This document shows positions 1-9,660 of a stretch of DNA of 28,582 bases, in pieces. Position 1 is the stretch's first letter, and every line of letters starts with the position of its first letter. A program made the translations under genes and the position numbers. The notes under the pieces were generated by a model. It did no database searches. It saw nothing but the letters and a program-made list of their open reading frames with translations, and had not been told where the DNA came from. Source of the stretch: Anthoceros angustus (Eukaryota > Streptophyta > Anthocerotopsida > Anthocerotales > Anthocerotaceae); assembly GCA_010909165.1 (NCBI GenBank), contig VJWM01000374.1:1-28582 (forward strand), in the 5' to 3' direction.

Positions 1-399
1 CCGTCCTTAGTCTCCTCCTGGGGTTGTCTCTCCCACCACCCCAACCGCCCTCCAGGGTATACTACCGGACCCCGGCTCCTTCATCCTCGCCAGCCTCCGG
101 CCCCGACTCCCATCAGCCTCCGCCCCACGGCACTGACCCCTTAGTCCGGGCATCACCGGCGAGTGGCTCACCACGGTAGTCCGGCAGACTCACTGGTAGG
201 CTGGTCACCCCACCGTGGTAGGTTGACCCCTGTGAGGGTGGGCTTCCTCCTGCCTCCTCCGCGCCACCTTCTACCTTTGGCGCCACGCCTTCCTCGACTC
301 TCGATTCCTGAGTCCATTTCACCGATGGCCTCATCAAACGGAGGCCTCCGCTGCACCTCAGCTCCTTTCTCATCATCATGAGGATGTCTTTCTTAGCAC
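1..399. other. GC-rich unassigned DNA
   Basis: Pyrimidine-rich, GC-rich sequence at the left edge. Short open frames exist on both strands (for example 113-436 minus and 163-381 plus), but they overlap each other, are compositionally biased and show no domain motif I recognise. It probably belongs to another decayed mobile element continuing outside the window. No function is assigned. Confidence 0.4.
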
Positions 400-520
400 A
401 TAGCGGTATGGCATCTTTCTCTCGTGTATGTGTCATCCTATCCTACACCTTGCTCATATGCTTATTCAGGGACAATCATGCAAGCTTTATTTCACTCAAG
501 TGAGGTTAGTTCACCCCAAA
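400..520. repeat. Direct repeat S, left copy, next to LTR
   Basis: About 121 bp, nearly identical to 1032-1153. The shared stretch runs from TAGCGGTATGGCAT to GTTCACCCCAAA. The two copies bracket the LTR at 521-1016. On the minus strand the repeat holds an AATAAA (486-491), a possible polyadenylation signal. The same arrangement, with a different repeat sequence, brackets the LTR at 24119-24567. Confidence 0.75.
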
Positions 521-1016
521 TGGCAAAACGCGTTGATAATCCTCCCAAGCACTCTCATGAAATGCGAAGCCAGCAATCGCTTTCGTTGAGACCTTAGGGC
601 AACCTCGCCGACACTCCTCTATCCTGTGCTCACACTCGCCACCCCAGCGGAGTCAGAGCTGCCCTCTCTCGAGGCAAACATCAGCAATCCGCCGCGCACT
701 GCGGATTGCTGCCCCTTAAAACCACCACCGCTTTCGGCGAACGCGAATCGATCACGGGTAAGGCGGACGTGGCGCCCGCCCAATCCTTGACGACACGTGA
801 CGGCCAGATCACCGAACCCCGACCGACGCCGTGACCGTGCCGCGATCATCAACCCCGCCAAGCCTGCGGTGACCGCGATCACTGGCGCTTCATGCTCTTA
901 TGCGAACATGCCGTGGCTCCACCTATGACTATACACATGCTGCTCCACATGCCATCATGCCTATCACCACACACATGCATCCTTTCTCCTACGCCCATAT
1001 CCACAGCGATATGCCA
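521..1016 (-). repeat. LTR of gypsy element A (3' side, minus orientation)
   Basis: A 496-bp segment beginning TGGCA and ending TGCCA. It matches 9182-9660 at both ends and through much of its length (shared blocks include TCCTCCCAAGCACTCTCAT and TTATGCGAACATGCCGTGG). It also matches 24119-24567 more weakly. The short terminal inverted repeat TG...CA fits an LTR. Inside is a perfect 11-bp hairpin (682-692 with 701-711) and, on the minus strand just upstream of it, a TATA-like TTTTAAG. Its position beyond the integrase and tail ORF of a minus-strand gypsy element fits a 3' LTR. No 5-bp target duplication is evident. Confidence 0.65.
682..711 (-). other. Hairpin in LTR (11-bp perfect stem)
   Basis: Arm CAGCAATCCGC at 682-692 pairs perfectly with 701-711 across an 8-nt loop. 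The equivalent hairpin in the LTR at 24119-24567 uses CAACAATCCG with CGGATTGTTG, so one G:C pair has become A:T with pairing kept. In the LTR at 9182-9660 the right arm has decayed. It lies just downstream of the TATA-like box on the minus strand, so it could sit at the 5' end of the retroelement RNA (inference). Confidence 0.6.
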
Positions 1017-1031
1017 TGACGGCGCGCGAAG

Positions 1032-1153
1032 ATAGCGGTATGGCATTTCTCTCGTGTATGTGTCATCCTATCCTACACCTTGCTCATATGCGCTTTATTC
1101 GGACAATCATGCAAGCTTTATTTCACCCCAAGTGAGGTTAGGTTCACCCCAAA
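1032..1153. repeat. Direct repeat S, right copy
   Basis: Second copy of the 121-bp repeat found at 400-520, starting 15 bp beyond the LTR end at 1016. On the minus strand it contains two AATAAA motifs (1094-1099 and 1117-1122). It overlaps the last codons of the tail ORF of element A. Confidence 0.75.
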
Positions 1154-2095
1154 ATAGCCCCCAAAGTCGGCCACAATTGATCTTTGGTTGTGTGACGCTT
1201 TGGACACTTCAAATACCATAAAAGCGCCGGTAAAACCGTCTGAACATACCGTCACGCAGCTGAGGCTCTGAGGGTTTGTCATGTTGTAACCCTCCTGTTG
1301 CCAATAGGGCCGCCACTCGCCGCTCCTCGGGATCAAAATATTCATCAACCTGTGCCTTGCCTAATCGCTGCCGCTCCCTAGCGCGATGTCGAGCCAATAG
1401 TTCTTCCTCCTCATCACTGTCCAGCTCGGTCTTGACCCTGGGAAGTTGTGGCCCATTTAATCCGTTTACATAATATTGCTTTTCAAGTACCTGCCCGCAG
1501 AAATCCCCACATTGCTATTAAGGAGATACCAACATTCAGACGTTGGTTCGTCCCACTCTAACACTCCCGTCCTCAAACATGCAAACACCACAGCAGAAAG
1601 CCACAGGAGGTAGGGATGGCATCTGGCCCGCTCTTTCCGATGGGTATGAGCCATACCTTTAAAATTGCGCCGTCTGGCTTCTCTTCTTGCCGATACATGA
1701 GGAAGCCTTCCTTGGGCGATGATCGAAAACTTGGTGCATAAGCGGATGATGCTCCGGTTGCGAAAGGCATACAATAAGCGGGTCCACCACAGTTTTGTTC
1801 ATGCCCGACTGCGAGTTCAAAAGGTCCTTGTGATCATAGGAAAATTCTCCACCGGACATGTCTCATGATGCGATTCCACATATAACAAGAGGCTTGCAAT
1901 TCGAGAAAGGTTTCCGGCGTTCGAGCTTGCGGTTGATACTTGCGTACCAGCAGGTTGCGCCACTTGTCCTCCACGGTCGGTGCAGAAATTGAGGCTGCTG
2001 TGAGCCATCCTGCGGCGAGTCACACATGTGGACCTCCAAATCCATGTCAACCCCGACAACGCCGCCCTACACTTGCACTTGTGTTTGGCCCTCAA
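1118..2095 (-). pseudogene. Post-integrase tail ORF of gypsy element A, broken
   Basis: A minus-strand coding remnant after the integrase domain, split by frameshifts over about 2095-1817, 1859-1466 and 1397-1118. I do not recognise the fold. It is probably a real coding region because the same order of protein blocks recurs in element C (24617-25578): a WEDKW/RKYH-like block, a GVLEWDE block, a (D/E)-rich block followed by MARHRA, a DEYFDPE block, and MFRRFYRRFYG or a decayed equivalent. The N-terminal part has several Cys residues (CKCRA, MCDS), but a metal-binding pattern cannot be confirmed. It may be a C-terminal extension of the polyprotein or a separate downstream ORF. Stops and frame changes show it is not functional. 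Confidence 0.5.
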
Positions 2096-2099
2096 TGCT

Positions 2100-2640
2100 T
2101 CATAATCAAACTAGGGCAACTCGCCCCACCTCCGACTTCCGTAGCGTGATGGCGTCCGTCGTGGATGCCCCCACGACTCCGATTTCTCAGCAGTGCAATT
2201 GGTGCTGTACAACCCTACATCACCTCCTCAGATGCCCCTTTCTTAAGGCACCGTGATTACCACCAATCGGTTCAAGTGCACAAGTACACACCCGATTGTC
2301 AGAGGGCGCCTCTATGGCCTCCTCCGCGCCAGCAAAGAGGTATGCCCGTGCGGGCCTCCGTGGCCCGAGCACCTCAGCCAACACCGCACCTCCTTCACCC
2401 TACGTGCTGCCGCCTCGTGCACGCCGGTACAAGGCTGCTGGTTAATGTGAGACCATCTTGTATTCCTCGTGGCGTCTGCCACTCCTTCGCTTCCAAACCC
2501 CGCGCCCGCTATCGTGGCGTGTCGGTGCTTGTGTGTAACACACATGGGTTTTCATGCCATTTTGCCCTATGGCGCGTGTCGGCTTCGCGGAGGCGGTTTT
2601 AGGCGAGCCATTGCCGCCCCCAGCCATTTCTTGATCGCTG
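2100..2640 (-). other. Region between tail ORF and PHD remnant
   Basis: GC-rich and open in several short frames on both strands, with no motif I can identify. By position it is the linker between the PHD-like segment and the tail ORF of element A. The largest plus-strand frame (2165-2602) has no recognisable domain and is taken as a shadow. Confidence 0.35.
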
Positions 2641-2644
2641 AACA

Positions 2645-2977
2645 TCACCGATGGCATTCCACGCCATCGGTATCACCGTGAGGCGGGGGCAAACCACGCA
2701 TGGTACCCTCGGTTACATTTGTCACAAACAACATCACCGGATCCGTGATGTGGCCACGATTCCAAGATAAATCAAGCGGAGGCTGCCGGGCTGGTTGAGT
2801 CACAGTGTCTAGGTTGGGCAAATGACATGGTGCTAAGTGGCGCATGTGCTCCTTGCACCGTCGCCCGTCCTGGCCCTCCAGCTCAATCACCCCTTGTTCA
2901 CCCACACTTACCACTCGTAAGATTAATCGTCCGGTGCTTACATCCAACGTACTCGACGGTCGGTGTTGTAGATACAC
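2645..2977 (-). pseudogene. Integrase C-terminal domain with PHD-finger remnant, gypsy element A
   Basis: The minus-strand frame starts with YLQHRPSSTLD and continues ILRVVSVGEQGVIELEG, ending in APCHLP. This matches the integrase C-terminal domain of a plant/green-lineage Ty3/gypsy group. It is followed by DPVML and, after a one-base frameshift near 2727, by CDKCNRGYH (about 2700-2726), the core of a PHD zinc finger. The first Cys pair and the later Cys residues are missing here (HAWFAP in place of a Cys). Element C keeps other parts of the same finger at 26405-26545. PHD fingers read histone H3 tails, so a role in choosing integration sites is a reasonable inference. No chromodomain is visible. 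Confidence 0.65.
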
Positions 2978-3061
2978 AAAGTCCCCTTCTTCGAATTTTC
3001 TTGCTTTGGGCTTCCATGATCCTCCGCGTGGCGTGCCGGAGTTGGTCTCGGTGTTGTCACG

Positions 3062-3815
3062 CTAGTTGTCCATAGCCATTGGCATCACCCGCTGAAAAAG
3101 CTTCGCTCGCTCTTGCAACTCCGTGAGGCACTGCTCCGGACACTGTGCCCAATCCACCGGTCGAGAATAAGTGTCCGCCACAATATTTGGCATCACGGCA
3201 TTCCGTCCGAACATGATGTAGTACGGACTGAAGTTGCCCAGCGCTGCCTGTACGCTGATCCTGTACCCCAATGCCACGTATGGCAGTAACTCATCCCAAC
3301 ACTCGGGTTCGATCTCAGTGCAATACTTGCGGAGAGAGTCCTTGAAAGTTTGCACCAACCGCTCGGCCAACCCGTCAGCTTGAGGGTGGTCTCGGGAGGT
3401 GCGGCGATGATCTATCGACTTGATCCAACGGTGTTTGAAATTCACCTCGGCTTCGTTGCCTTGGTCCGTCAACACTTAGCGGCTCCCATATCGGCTACAC
3501 ACTGCGAAATGTCCTTGCAGTATACTTGGAGCTTCTAATCGGCAGAAAGGCCAATTCCACCCATTTCGAGAAGTGCTCTATCATCAACATGCAATGCTTG
3601 TTACCTTGCCTAGTTGTGGGTAGTTCGGGCATCAAATCGACAGACCACCTGAAAAACAATCCTCTGATGGGCAGCGAGTGCAACACCACGTCCTGGCTGT
3701 TGAACCTTGCTTTCACCGCATCACAGGCAGCGCATCGCGATACCACCTGCTCCACATCAGCATACATGCCAGACCAAAAGTATGCGGTTTTCAGCATGTG
3801 ATGCGTTCGCTTCAC
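3062..3815 (-). pseudogene. Integrase (zinc-binding and catalytic core), gypsy element A
   Basis: Inserts retroelement cDNA into the genome. Reading from 3815 down: an HHCC zinc domain (THHMLK, YFWSGM, then CAACD with its Cys pair), then the core with SVDLMPELP holding the first catalytic Asp. After a frameshift near 3480 come LTDQGNE with the second Asp and ADGLAERLVQTFKDSLRK with the catalytic Glu. YVALGYR and YYIMFGR follow, as is usual in Ty3/gypsy integrases. The core is split into two frames (3815-3495 and 3475-3062), so it is inactive. The integrase C-terminal domain continues at 2977. Confidence 0.85.
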
Positions 3816-3913
3816 ACCAAAGTGTCAGCATCTTGTGCACCTTGGTCACCAATGGTTTCCTTTCTTCCACGGGTGGCACCTCTTTGTTGATCCCTCGATC
3901 GACTATGAGCACC

Positions 3914-4600
3914 TTACCATCCTTGTACGCATAGCGAGCAATTCTTCAGCTTTTGGAGAGATACTTCATCCAAATCAGGCACATATCCGTCTCTCAGTGA
4001 ATGGCGTGTTCGAGCTTCCATATGTCTCGAGTCCCTTCCGATGGTTCTGTCGTTCTCTTCTATAGCCATCATGCGAGCACATCTTGGCCTATTCGAGTCT
4101 TGTCGTGATGGTGTCGCCGCCCACACGGGTTCTGCGAGCCCATCCGCATTGAGATGCACTTTTCCTGCCCGATGCACAATCTGCATATCATATTCTGACA
4201 ACAACAAGGCCCATCTGGCGAGCTTCCCGCTCAGCTTCATGTTAGTCATTAGCCAGTGCAGGGGTTGATGGTCTGTGACCAGCTGAAAGCTTCGACCAAA
4301 TAGTACACTCTAAAGTGCAGGACCGCCCACACGGCAGCGAGACATTCTCCTTCATAAGACGAGTAGTTGGCCTCTGCGGTGTTGTTCGATCTACTTGCAT
4401 ATGCCACGACCCTCTCTCTTCCTTCCTCATCCGCCTGTGCGAGCACGGCCCCTATGCCTACTGCACTCCAGTCCGTATACAAAACGAAGGGCCTTTCGAA
4501 GTTGGGCCTTCTAAGCATTGGCCTTTCTGCCAGCTGCTCTTTTAGCTCCTGCCATGCTTGCTCTGCTCCTGCCCCCAGTGCCAATGGACATCTTTTTTAA
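3914..4600 (-). pseudogene. RNase H domain, gypsy element A
   Basis: Removes the RNA strand after reverse transcription. The frame 4584-4249 contains FVLYTDWSAVGIGAVLAQ (first catalytic Asp), RVVAYASRS and YSSYEGECLAAVWAV (catalytic Glu). After a break, 4249-3914 contains LARWALLLSEYDMQIVHRAG and ADGLAEP, the usual end of a gypsy RNase H with its final Asp. It follows directly on the reverse transcriptase frame. The remainder to 3914 should be the connection to integrase. The frame break near 4249 disables the protein. Confidence 0.85.
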
Positions 4601-5353
4601 GCAACTCATACAACGGCTTGCAGGTGCCGCTCATGTTTCTTATGAACCGGCGATAATAGTTCACTAGCCCTGTGAATGCCCTCGTGGCCACATCCTTGGG
4701 TCTAGGCATGAGATTCCTTGCACCTTGGGTGTGGCAACACTCCTCGGTACAATTTGTGCCCCAAGTAGTCGATCTCTCGGTAGCAAATTTGCATTTTCTT
4801 GGATGGGCTTTCGGCGGTTGTGTTTGTAACATCTCCAAGTGCTCAAGGTGTTCTTCCAAACTATCGCTGAACACCAGGATGTCATCGATGTAGCACTTGA
4901 CAAACGCCAGTCCTTGCAGCTCCAAGTCTGCTACCCGTTGAAAATATATGGACGCGTTCTTTAATCCGAATGGCATGGTCTCCCATTCCCATAACTGCTC
5001 CTTGCCCCAAAATGCCGTCTTACACCTGTCTTTCTCCTCAATCACAATCTGGTTGAATCCAGACCGAAAGTCAAGTGTGGTGAAGTATTTGGCTTCGCCG
5101 ATGGCGTCAAAGATCTCGTCAGGGGTAGGCATGGGATACCGTTCCATGGGCGTTATCTCATTCAGGGCTCGATAATCCCCACACATTCTCCTGTCCTTCC
5201 ATTCCCCGTGTTCATCCTTTTTGAGCGGAAGCACAGTGGCTGCAGCATATTGCGAGGTTGACTTCCTGATCGACCAGCCTCTGCCAGCTCCTGGCACCGT
5301 TTGTCCACGATGTCCCACTCCATGGGGCTCAACTTATGTCTTCGTCGGAACAC
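4542..5353 (-). pseudogene. Reverse transcriptase, gypsy element A
   Basis: RNA/DNA-dependent DNA polymerase domain. Motifs in order: PMEWD and RCQELAEAG (5353-5280), YAAATVLPLKKDE, RMCGDYRALN, YPMPTPDEIFD, LDFRSGFNQI (around 5049-5078), MPFGLKNA, and the catalytic YIDD at 4881-4892 followed by ILVFSDS. Further on is the FTGLVNYYRRFI block. This order and the YIDD box are typical of Ty3/gypsy. Frameshifts are visible near 5275 (after AEAG), near 4790 (the expected YLGH block is in another frame) and near 4690. It is the best preserved domain in the window but is not a continuous ORF. Confidence 0.9.
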
Positions 5354-6390
5354 GGTTCATCGGTGGTGGTGGTGATCTTGAACTTGATGCGATCATATCG
5401 CCCCAATTCGGCCCAACTGAACGCAAAGGTACCTCGGTTTCTGAGTAGCATTTCCGAATCTTTTGCTGCTCAGCCGGTTGCAGCTCTTCACATATTTGCC
5501 ACTCATCGTCCGGACTTGCGTGGTTCTCTTCCGGTAGCAAAGGGGCAGCCACTGCTGTATGAACGGCTCGCTCTGGCTTCTCGCGTGAGGATCAGATCTA
5601 TCTTTGTCGTCACATATGAGCAGACGCTCCCTGCTGTCCTTTTGACACATGGCCAGCTGTATGGCCAACCCTGTAGTCAGCAACCATTGCATACAAGTGA
5701 TATCAAAGGCTTGCCCGATCAATCTGCACCGGAAAGATTGACACGCGGTGCCTGCACCATATCCCATGGCCCGCTCTCGTTCGGTCACCGTGGGCTCCCC
5801 AACTTCATTTCCCTCGCTGTCGCACCATGCCTCCTCCTCCTTTCCTGAACGCATAGGATTGGATGGTCTTGACAAGCGTGGGCCAGGCCCTTCTTGGCTT
5901 TCCAACCACATTCACCGGGTAATGAGGCAGTTTGTCCCTCTTACGCACTTGTTGTGAACATCGCCCAGGCTCCAGGATGTCATCTACACAACGCTGTTCT
6001 GGTACCGTCAACTGCCGGTGATGCCTCAGGTTGGTCACACTACCCACATTGGTCCAGAAACTTCGTACCCGGTGTGCATATGAGCCGGTTTGCACAGCAT
6101 CGACAATGAACTCTTCTCCCAGCCAACCTCTGAGTTGCGCATATTGTCTTCTCACACACTCGCGCTTGTCAAAAGCACCACACACATTTTCAAGCAGCAG
6201 GGGGTTGGTCTTACACTTCACCGCAGGATCGAATGACCTCCGCCAGTTCCATGCCATTGCAGGCCACGCCCAGCTTGGGAGAAGGTCTTGCACTCCCATC
6301 CTGCGATCAACATGTCTCCGTACCAATGACCCCAGGCGCCGGCTTACCCACGGTCGGATGTCCGCGGGCCTTTGCTCACGCGACCTTTAA
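5334..6390 (-). pseudogene. Protease-to-RT linker of gypsy element A polyprotein
   Basis: Two long minus-strand frames (6326-5805 and 5911-5393) plus 5552-5334 lead into the reverse transcriptase. Blocks such as NPLLLENVCGAF, LGEEFIVDAVQTGSY, TNLRHHRQLTVPEQ, WQICEELQPAEQQ and ELQP-like repeats look like genuine protein and continue across overlapping frames. The region carries no catalytic motif I can name and acts as the spacer between protease and RT. At least three frame changes are needed to read it through. Confidence 0.6.
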
Positions 6391-6779
6391 TGGCTTCCCT
6401 GCTCAACAAAGTGGGGTTCTCCTTTGTAGCGAATGATCCTGGCCTTAGCCACCGCGCGTCCTTTCATCCAGCTCGACACACGTGTACTTCACGGTGAATA
6501 CCACTTCTTAGTGCGCTTCCAACCACTGCGATCCCGTCGAGCACAGTTCCATCAAGTGAATGCCTCGTCCATCCGCTGCCCATTGAATCACCTTGTTGTT
6601 GATTCGCAGCCTAGCCGGGTTCAAGGCCGGCATCTTCGGCAGGCTCTTCTCCGGACATAAGCGGGTCGCCGGCATTAGAGGTCCCTCGTCGGTGTCTTCG
6701 CATCACCGCCCTGCTGTGGAGTTCTTTTGATACACAGGCGGGCACTTACCTCACGACCCTCACCGTGACTCTTCCCTCA
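6391..6779. other. Degraded interval between protease and linker
   Basis: By position this is part of the element A polyprotein between the end of the protease frame (stop at 6780) and the linker, but no minus-strand frame stays open long enough to support a call. Plus-strand frames here (for example 6433-6660) show no motif. Confidence 0.35.
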
Positions 6780-7205
6780 TTAATTCCTCGGTCTCTTCCC
6801 AAACTTGGCTCTATGGCGCTTCCCTCTGCGTGTCGACCACCGCGATGTCTTTGCTGGTTCCTCGGCTCTTTTCATGCTAAGTGGAATCCTGGCCATGTGC
6901 GAGAAATCCCCATCTCTCCACCGAGGTCGGTAGAATGCCACTGAATGTAGTGGATCCACCCCCATCGCCGGTCCATGCGTGGCGTCAGCTCCGAGTAGCA
7001 CATCATAGTTGCTGGCACTTGATACCAGGCAATGAACCTCAATGACCGAAGCATCCTTGGTGCCTGGTTTGAACTCTATGCGGATGGGGTCTCGAGTGAT
7101 CCCCATTACTTGTTCTTTGGTGCGCCCGGCGTAGTGATCGCACCTCAGGGGCTTCAACTTTGTCCCCATACGGTGGAGTGCCTTACACTTTCGGGCACCA
7201 AGCAA
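6780..7205 (-). pseudogene. Retropepsin-like aspartic protease, gypsy element A
   Basis: Would process the Gag-Pol polyprotein. The frame contains RMGTKLKPLRC, AGRTKEQVMGI, a KDASVIEVHCLV strand and SNYDVLLGAD, where DVLLGAD matches the second signature of retroviral-type proteases (an [ILV]LG-D block). The active-site DTGA/DGGS block expected about 20 residues before RMGTKL reads CGSKL here, so the catalytic Asp appears lost or altered. The Arg-rich C-terminus ends at a stop (6780). It lies between gag and RT as expected. Confidence 0.65.
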
Positions 7206-7226
7206 CTTGGATCCGCACTTTTATGT

Positions 7227-7778
7227 CTACCGGCACATTCGAGGGCGAACCCATTCCGTGACACGGTTGTCCACCTTAGCGACTCCCCTTTGCCTCACCG
7301 GTGGCTTCGGATGTTCACCACACAAGCTAGTGAGCCCGGACACCACCTCGACTCCGGCATATGCTTTCTTCATCCAATCCTGCATTGCCGACCTGAATGT
7401 TTGTGGCTTGACTCCCAGCTCGCGCAAGCTGACCATGGGCACATCCAACGCTTTGTCCAACAACTCTATGTCCGGCGACTTCCTTTCTGGGGGTTTGAAG
7501 ACTTCGTGATCTTCCAGTTGTCTAAAGGACGCGGGCATTTTGAGTTGATTCCTAGCCCCGGCCCCCTTTCTCTTGATACCCTCTCCCATGTCAAGGTGAT
7601 TTTTCATACCGGTGTTTACCCCCATGGTCATTAGTGCGTACACCTCCTGATCTGAATCGTACTCTTCACAAGTGGCATTCGCGACTCCTGGTGTGCTGGC
7701 ATTCATGGCCAACTGCTCCTGGAGGCGATGCACCTCACTAAGCAGTGCCTTCCGAGTATAGTTCATTGATGATTTCAT
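7227..7778 (-). pseudogene. Gag C-terminal / pre-protease region, gypsy element A
   Basis: An open minus-strand frame of 183 codons starting KSSMNYTRKALLSEVHRLQE, with acidic CEEYDSDQEVYAL, HEVFKPPERKSPDIELLDKA and a Trp/Lys-rich MQDWMKKAY block. It runs up to the protease, from which it is separated by stops around 7225. The acidic segment ahead of a protease is common in plant gypsy polyproteins. No CCHC zinc knuckle was found. It could equally be called the N-terminal part of Pol. Confidence 0.55.
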
Positions 7779-7960
7779 CTTATCACCCTGCCGATCCCCA
7801 ACTCCTTTGGGCTTGAGTTGGGTGACCTTGCCAAGCCGTGTGGCCCATTACAGCCTGAGTCACGGTTCCTTCTCCTTCGCTCCACCACTCGATACCACTT
7901 TCGGATGCTGCATGCGCACCTCCACCGGAACACTTCATCATGGCCTTGGCATTCACGCCT

Positions 7961-8401
7961 TTATTGTGCGTTCCCTAATAGAGCCTCTCGGTTATGCTCC
8001 CTTGTCCATTGAGCGGTCCTCCCATGCGCCTTGTGGGCATTCGCAGCATGCTGATGCCCTTTGACGAGATTGTGCTCTTCCCAATATGCACTAGTCACGG
8101 CATCCCCTTTCATGACCCTCTCTGCCATTTCATAGGCCTGATCCAGCTCATAATCCGCACCATGCATCATGTGCAGAAAGTTGGCAATCACTCTTCTCTC
8201 TTCCCGGGAGGCGGCTATGTAGATTTGGGCGGCTTCCCGCATCGTCTTTACGCGAGTGTCCTTTACCAATTGCCTCAATCTTAGATACGCCGACCTGAGT
8301 GGTTCATTGGGCTTGATGACGAATCTCGACAACTCCTGGATTTTCTCTATGGAGGACACTGGGAACATTTCCGCGAACTTGTTGAACATCTCATCCACCA
8401 A
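7961..8401 (-). pseudogene. Gag capsid-like (retrotransposon gag) domain, gypsy element A
   Basis: A 146-codon minus-strand frame with FNKFAEMFPV, LSRFVIKPNEPLRSAYLRLRQL, REAAQIYIAASREERRVIANF and LDQAYEMAERVMKGD. The pattern of an amphipathic helix with F..LS near R.AY.RL.QL resembles the Gag capsid core of plant Ty3/gypsy elements, which packages the RNA. It starts near a Met at 8401, but coding continues upstream in other frames, so this is not a true start. The C-terminus is His/Arg-rich and ends at a stop before the next gag/pol segment. Confidence 0.65.
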
Positions 8402-9181
8402 AAACGTAATGGCGGCCTTGCGTCTGCTGGATGAGCGTCCCTCTTAGTCTCCTTTAGCGTCCTTTTGGCTCACATGCACCGTGCCAAGGGACCGTGCATC
8501 TTGAGAATAATCAGTCCTTACAATCAGCATGGAGTGCTTCTCGGCCAAGAAGTGCTCATTTTCCTCAAGGCCATCTCGGAGTGAACTCCGATTTGTACTT
8601 GAGGACCATCATCAATCGTCCCAGATTTCTCTTGAAGTCAATAGCGACATCTGTAGTCGTGAAGACGTCATTTTACTAGGTGCTGGCTCATATTCCATCC
8701 TGATCTCTCCACCGCTGTCTTCAAATGCGATGGAGCGAATGGGGCTTCTACTCCACTCAAACTGACCGGCGCTCCTGCGACCCAAGGAATGTTGGGCTGG
8801 GGCTCTGGCGCTTCACCGGGGTGCTTTCGTTTTATCCAACACGTAGAATACCATCACCGTGTCAATCTCGCCCCCTGCGTGACACTATATGGCATTCGTC
8901 CAAAGTTAGTGTTGGTCCCGCCGTTAGTCGATCCGCCGGCCAGCCAATTTATCCACCACTTCTTCCTCCCGGCCTTTACGGGTAAGAAGGTTCTATCTCG
9001 CCAAGAGGCCCCGCTAACTCTGATGGAGCGGCAGCATAAAACAGCGAATAATCCACGATGCTCTGCAAAGCCCACCACCGCTTGGGCTTGGCATCCGTGG
9101 GCCCCCACGGCTCGTCGATGGTGATAAGGCGCTCATGGTCTCACTATGGGTGGTCGTATGTCGGGGACTCGGGATTGCTAA
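8402..9181 (-). pseudogene. Gag N-terminal part (distal to nested LTR), fragmented
   Basis: Short minus-strand frames with protein-like blocks: EPWGPTDAKPKRWW and IVDYSLFYAAAPSEL (about 9110-9020), then PWVAGAPVSLSGVEAP and LQEKSGTIDDG (about 8800-8600). Many frame changes separate them. By position this is the middle of gag. The LTR at 9182-9660 splits it from the likely N-terminus at 9661-10162. Confidence 0.45.
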
Positions 9182-9660
9182 TGTAAAACGCGGTCGGTAA
9201 TCCTCCCAAGCACTCTCATAAAATGCGGCTTGCGTATCGCTTTCGTGAGACCTTGGGCCTCGCCGACACTCCTCTATCCCAAGCTCACACTGCCACCCCA
9301 ACGGGAGCTGTATGGCTGCCCTCTCTACTGGGCAAACATCAGCAATCCGCCTCGCATCGCCAGTTCGCCGCCCTCAAAACACCTACACCTTTCGGGCGCA
9401 TCGATCACGGTGACGGACGTAGCCTCTATCCCGGTTGACACCGTGACCGCGCCGCGATCACCGAACCGACCGGCGTGGCCGTGACTGCGTGATCCACGAA
9501 CCCGGTAGCGCCCGTGACCGTACCCGCGATTACCGCTGCGCTTCATGCTCTTATGCGAACATGCCGTGGCTCCACCTATGACTATTCACATGCTGCTCCA
9601 CATGCCATCACCACACACATGCATCCTTTCTCTTACGCCCATATCCACAGCGATATGCCA
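9182..9660 (-). repeat. LTR copy lying within gag (possible solo LTR)
   Basis: 479 bp, beginning TGTAAAACGCGG and ending GATATGCCA. It aligns with 521-1016 along its length, with small deletions. Gag-like minus-strand coding is visible on both sides (10162-9661 and 9180-9020), so it looks like a solo LTR nested in gag rather than the 5' LTR of element A. The flanks read ATTGC a few bases to the left and GTTGC directly to the right, a near 5-bp duplication. The LTR hairpin is present only as its left arm (9340-9350). Confidence 0.6.

Noticed and set aside
113-436. 107-codon minus-strand ORF and overlapping plus-strand ORF at 163-381
   Set aside because: Overlapping frames on both strands in GC-rich sequence, no motif, and the minus frame runs into direct repeat S.
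5336-5848. 170-codon plus-strand ORF, and the 200-codon plus ORF at 7032-7634
   Set aside because: Both lie opposite well-supported minus-strand gypsy polyprotein segments and contain no recognisable domain. Antisense shadows.
9159-9181. Primer-binding site just inside the LTR at 9182-9660
   Set aside because: The sequence next to the LTR on the minus strand does not begin with TGG and shows no convincing complement to a tRNA 3' end.
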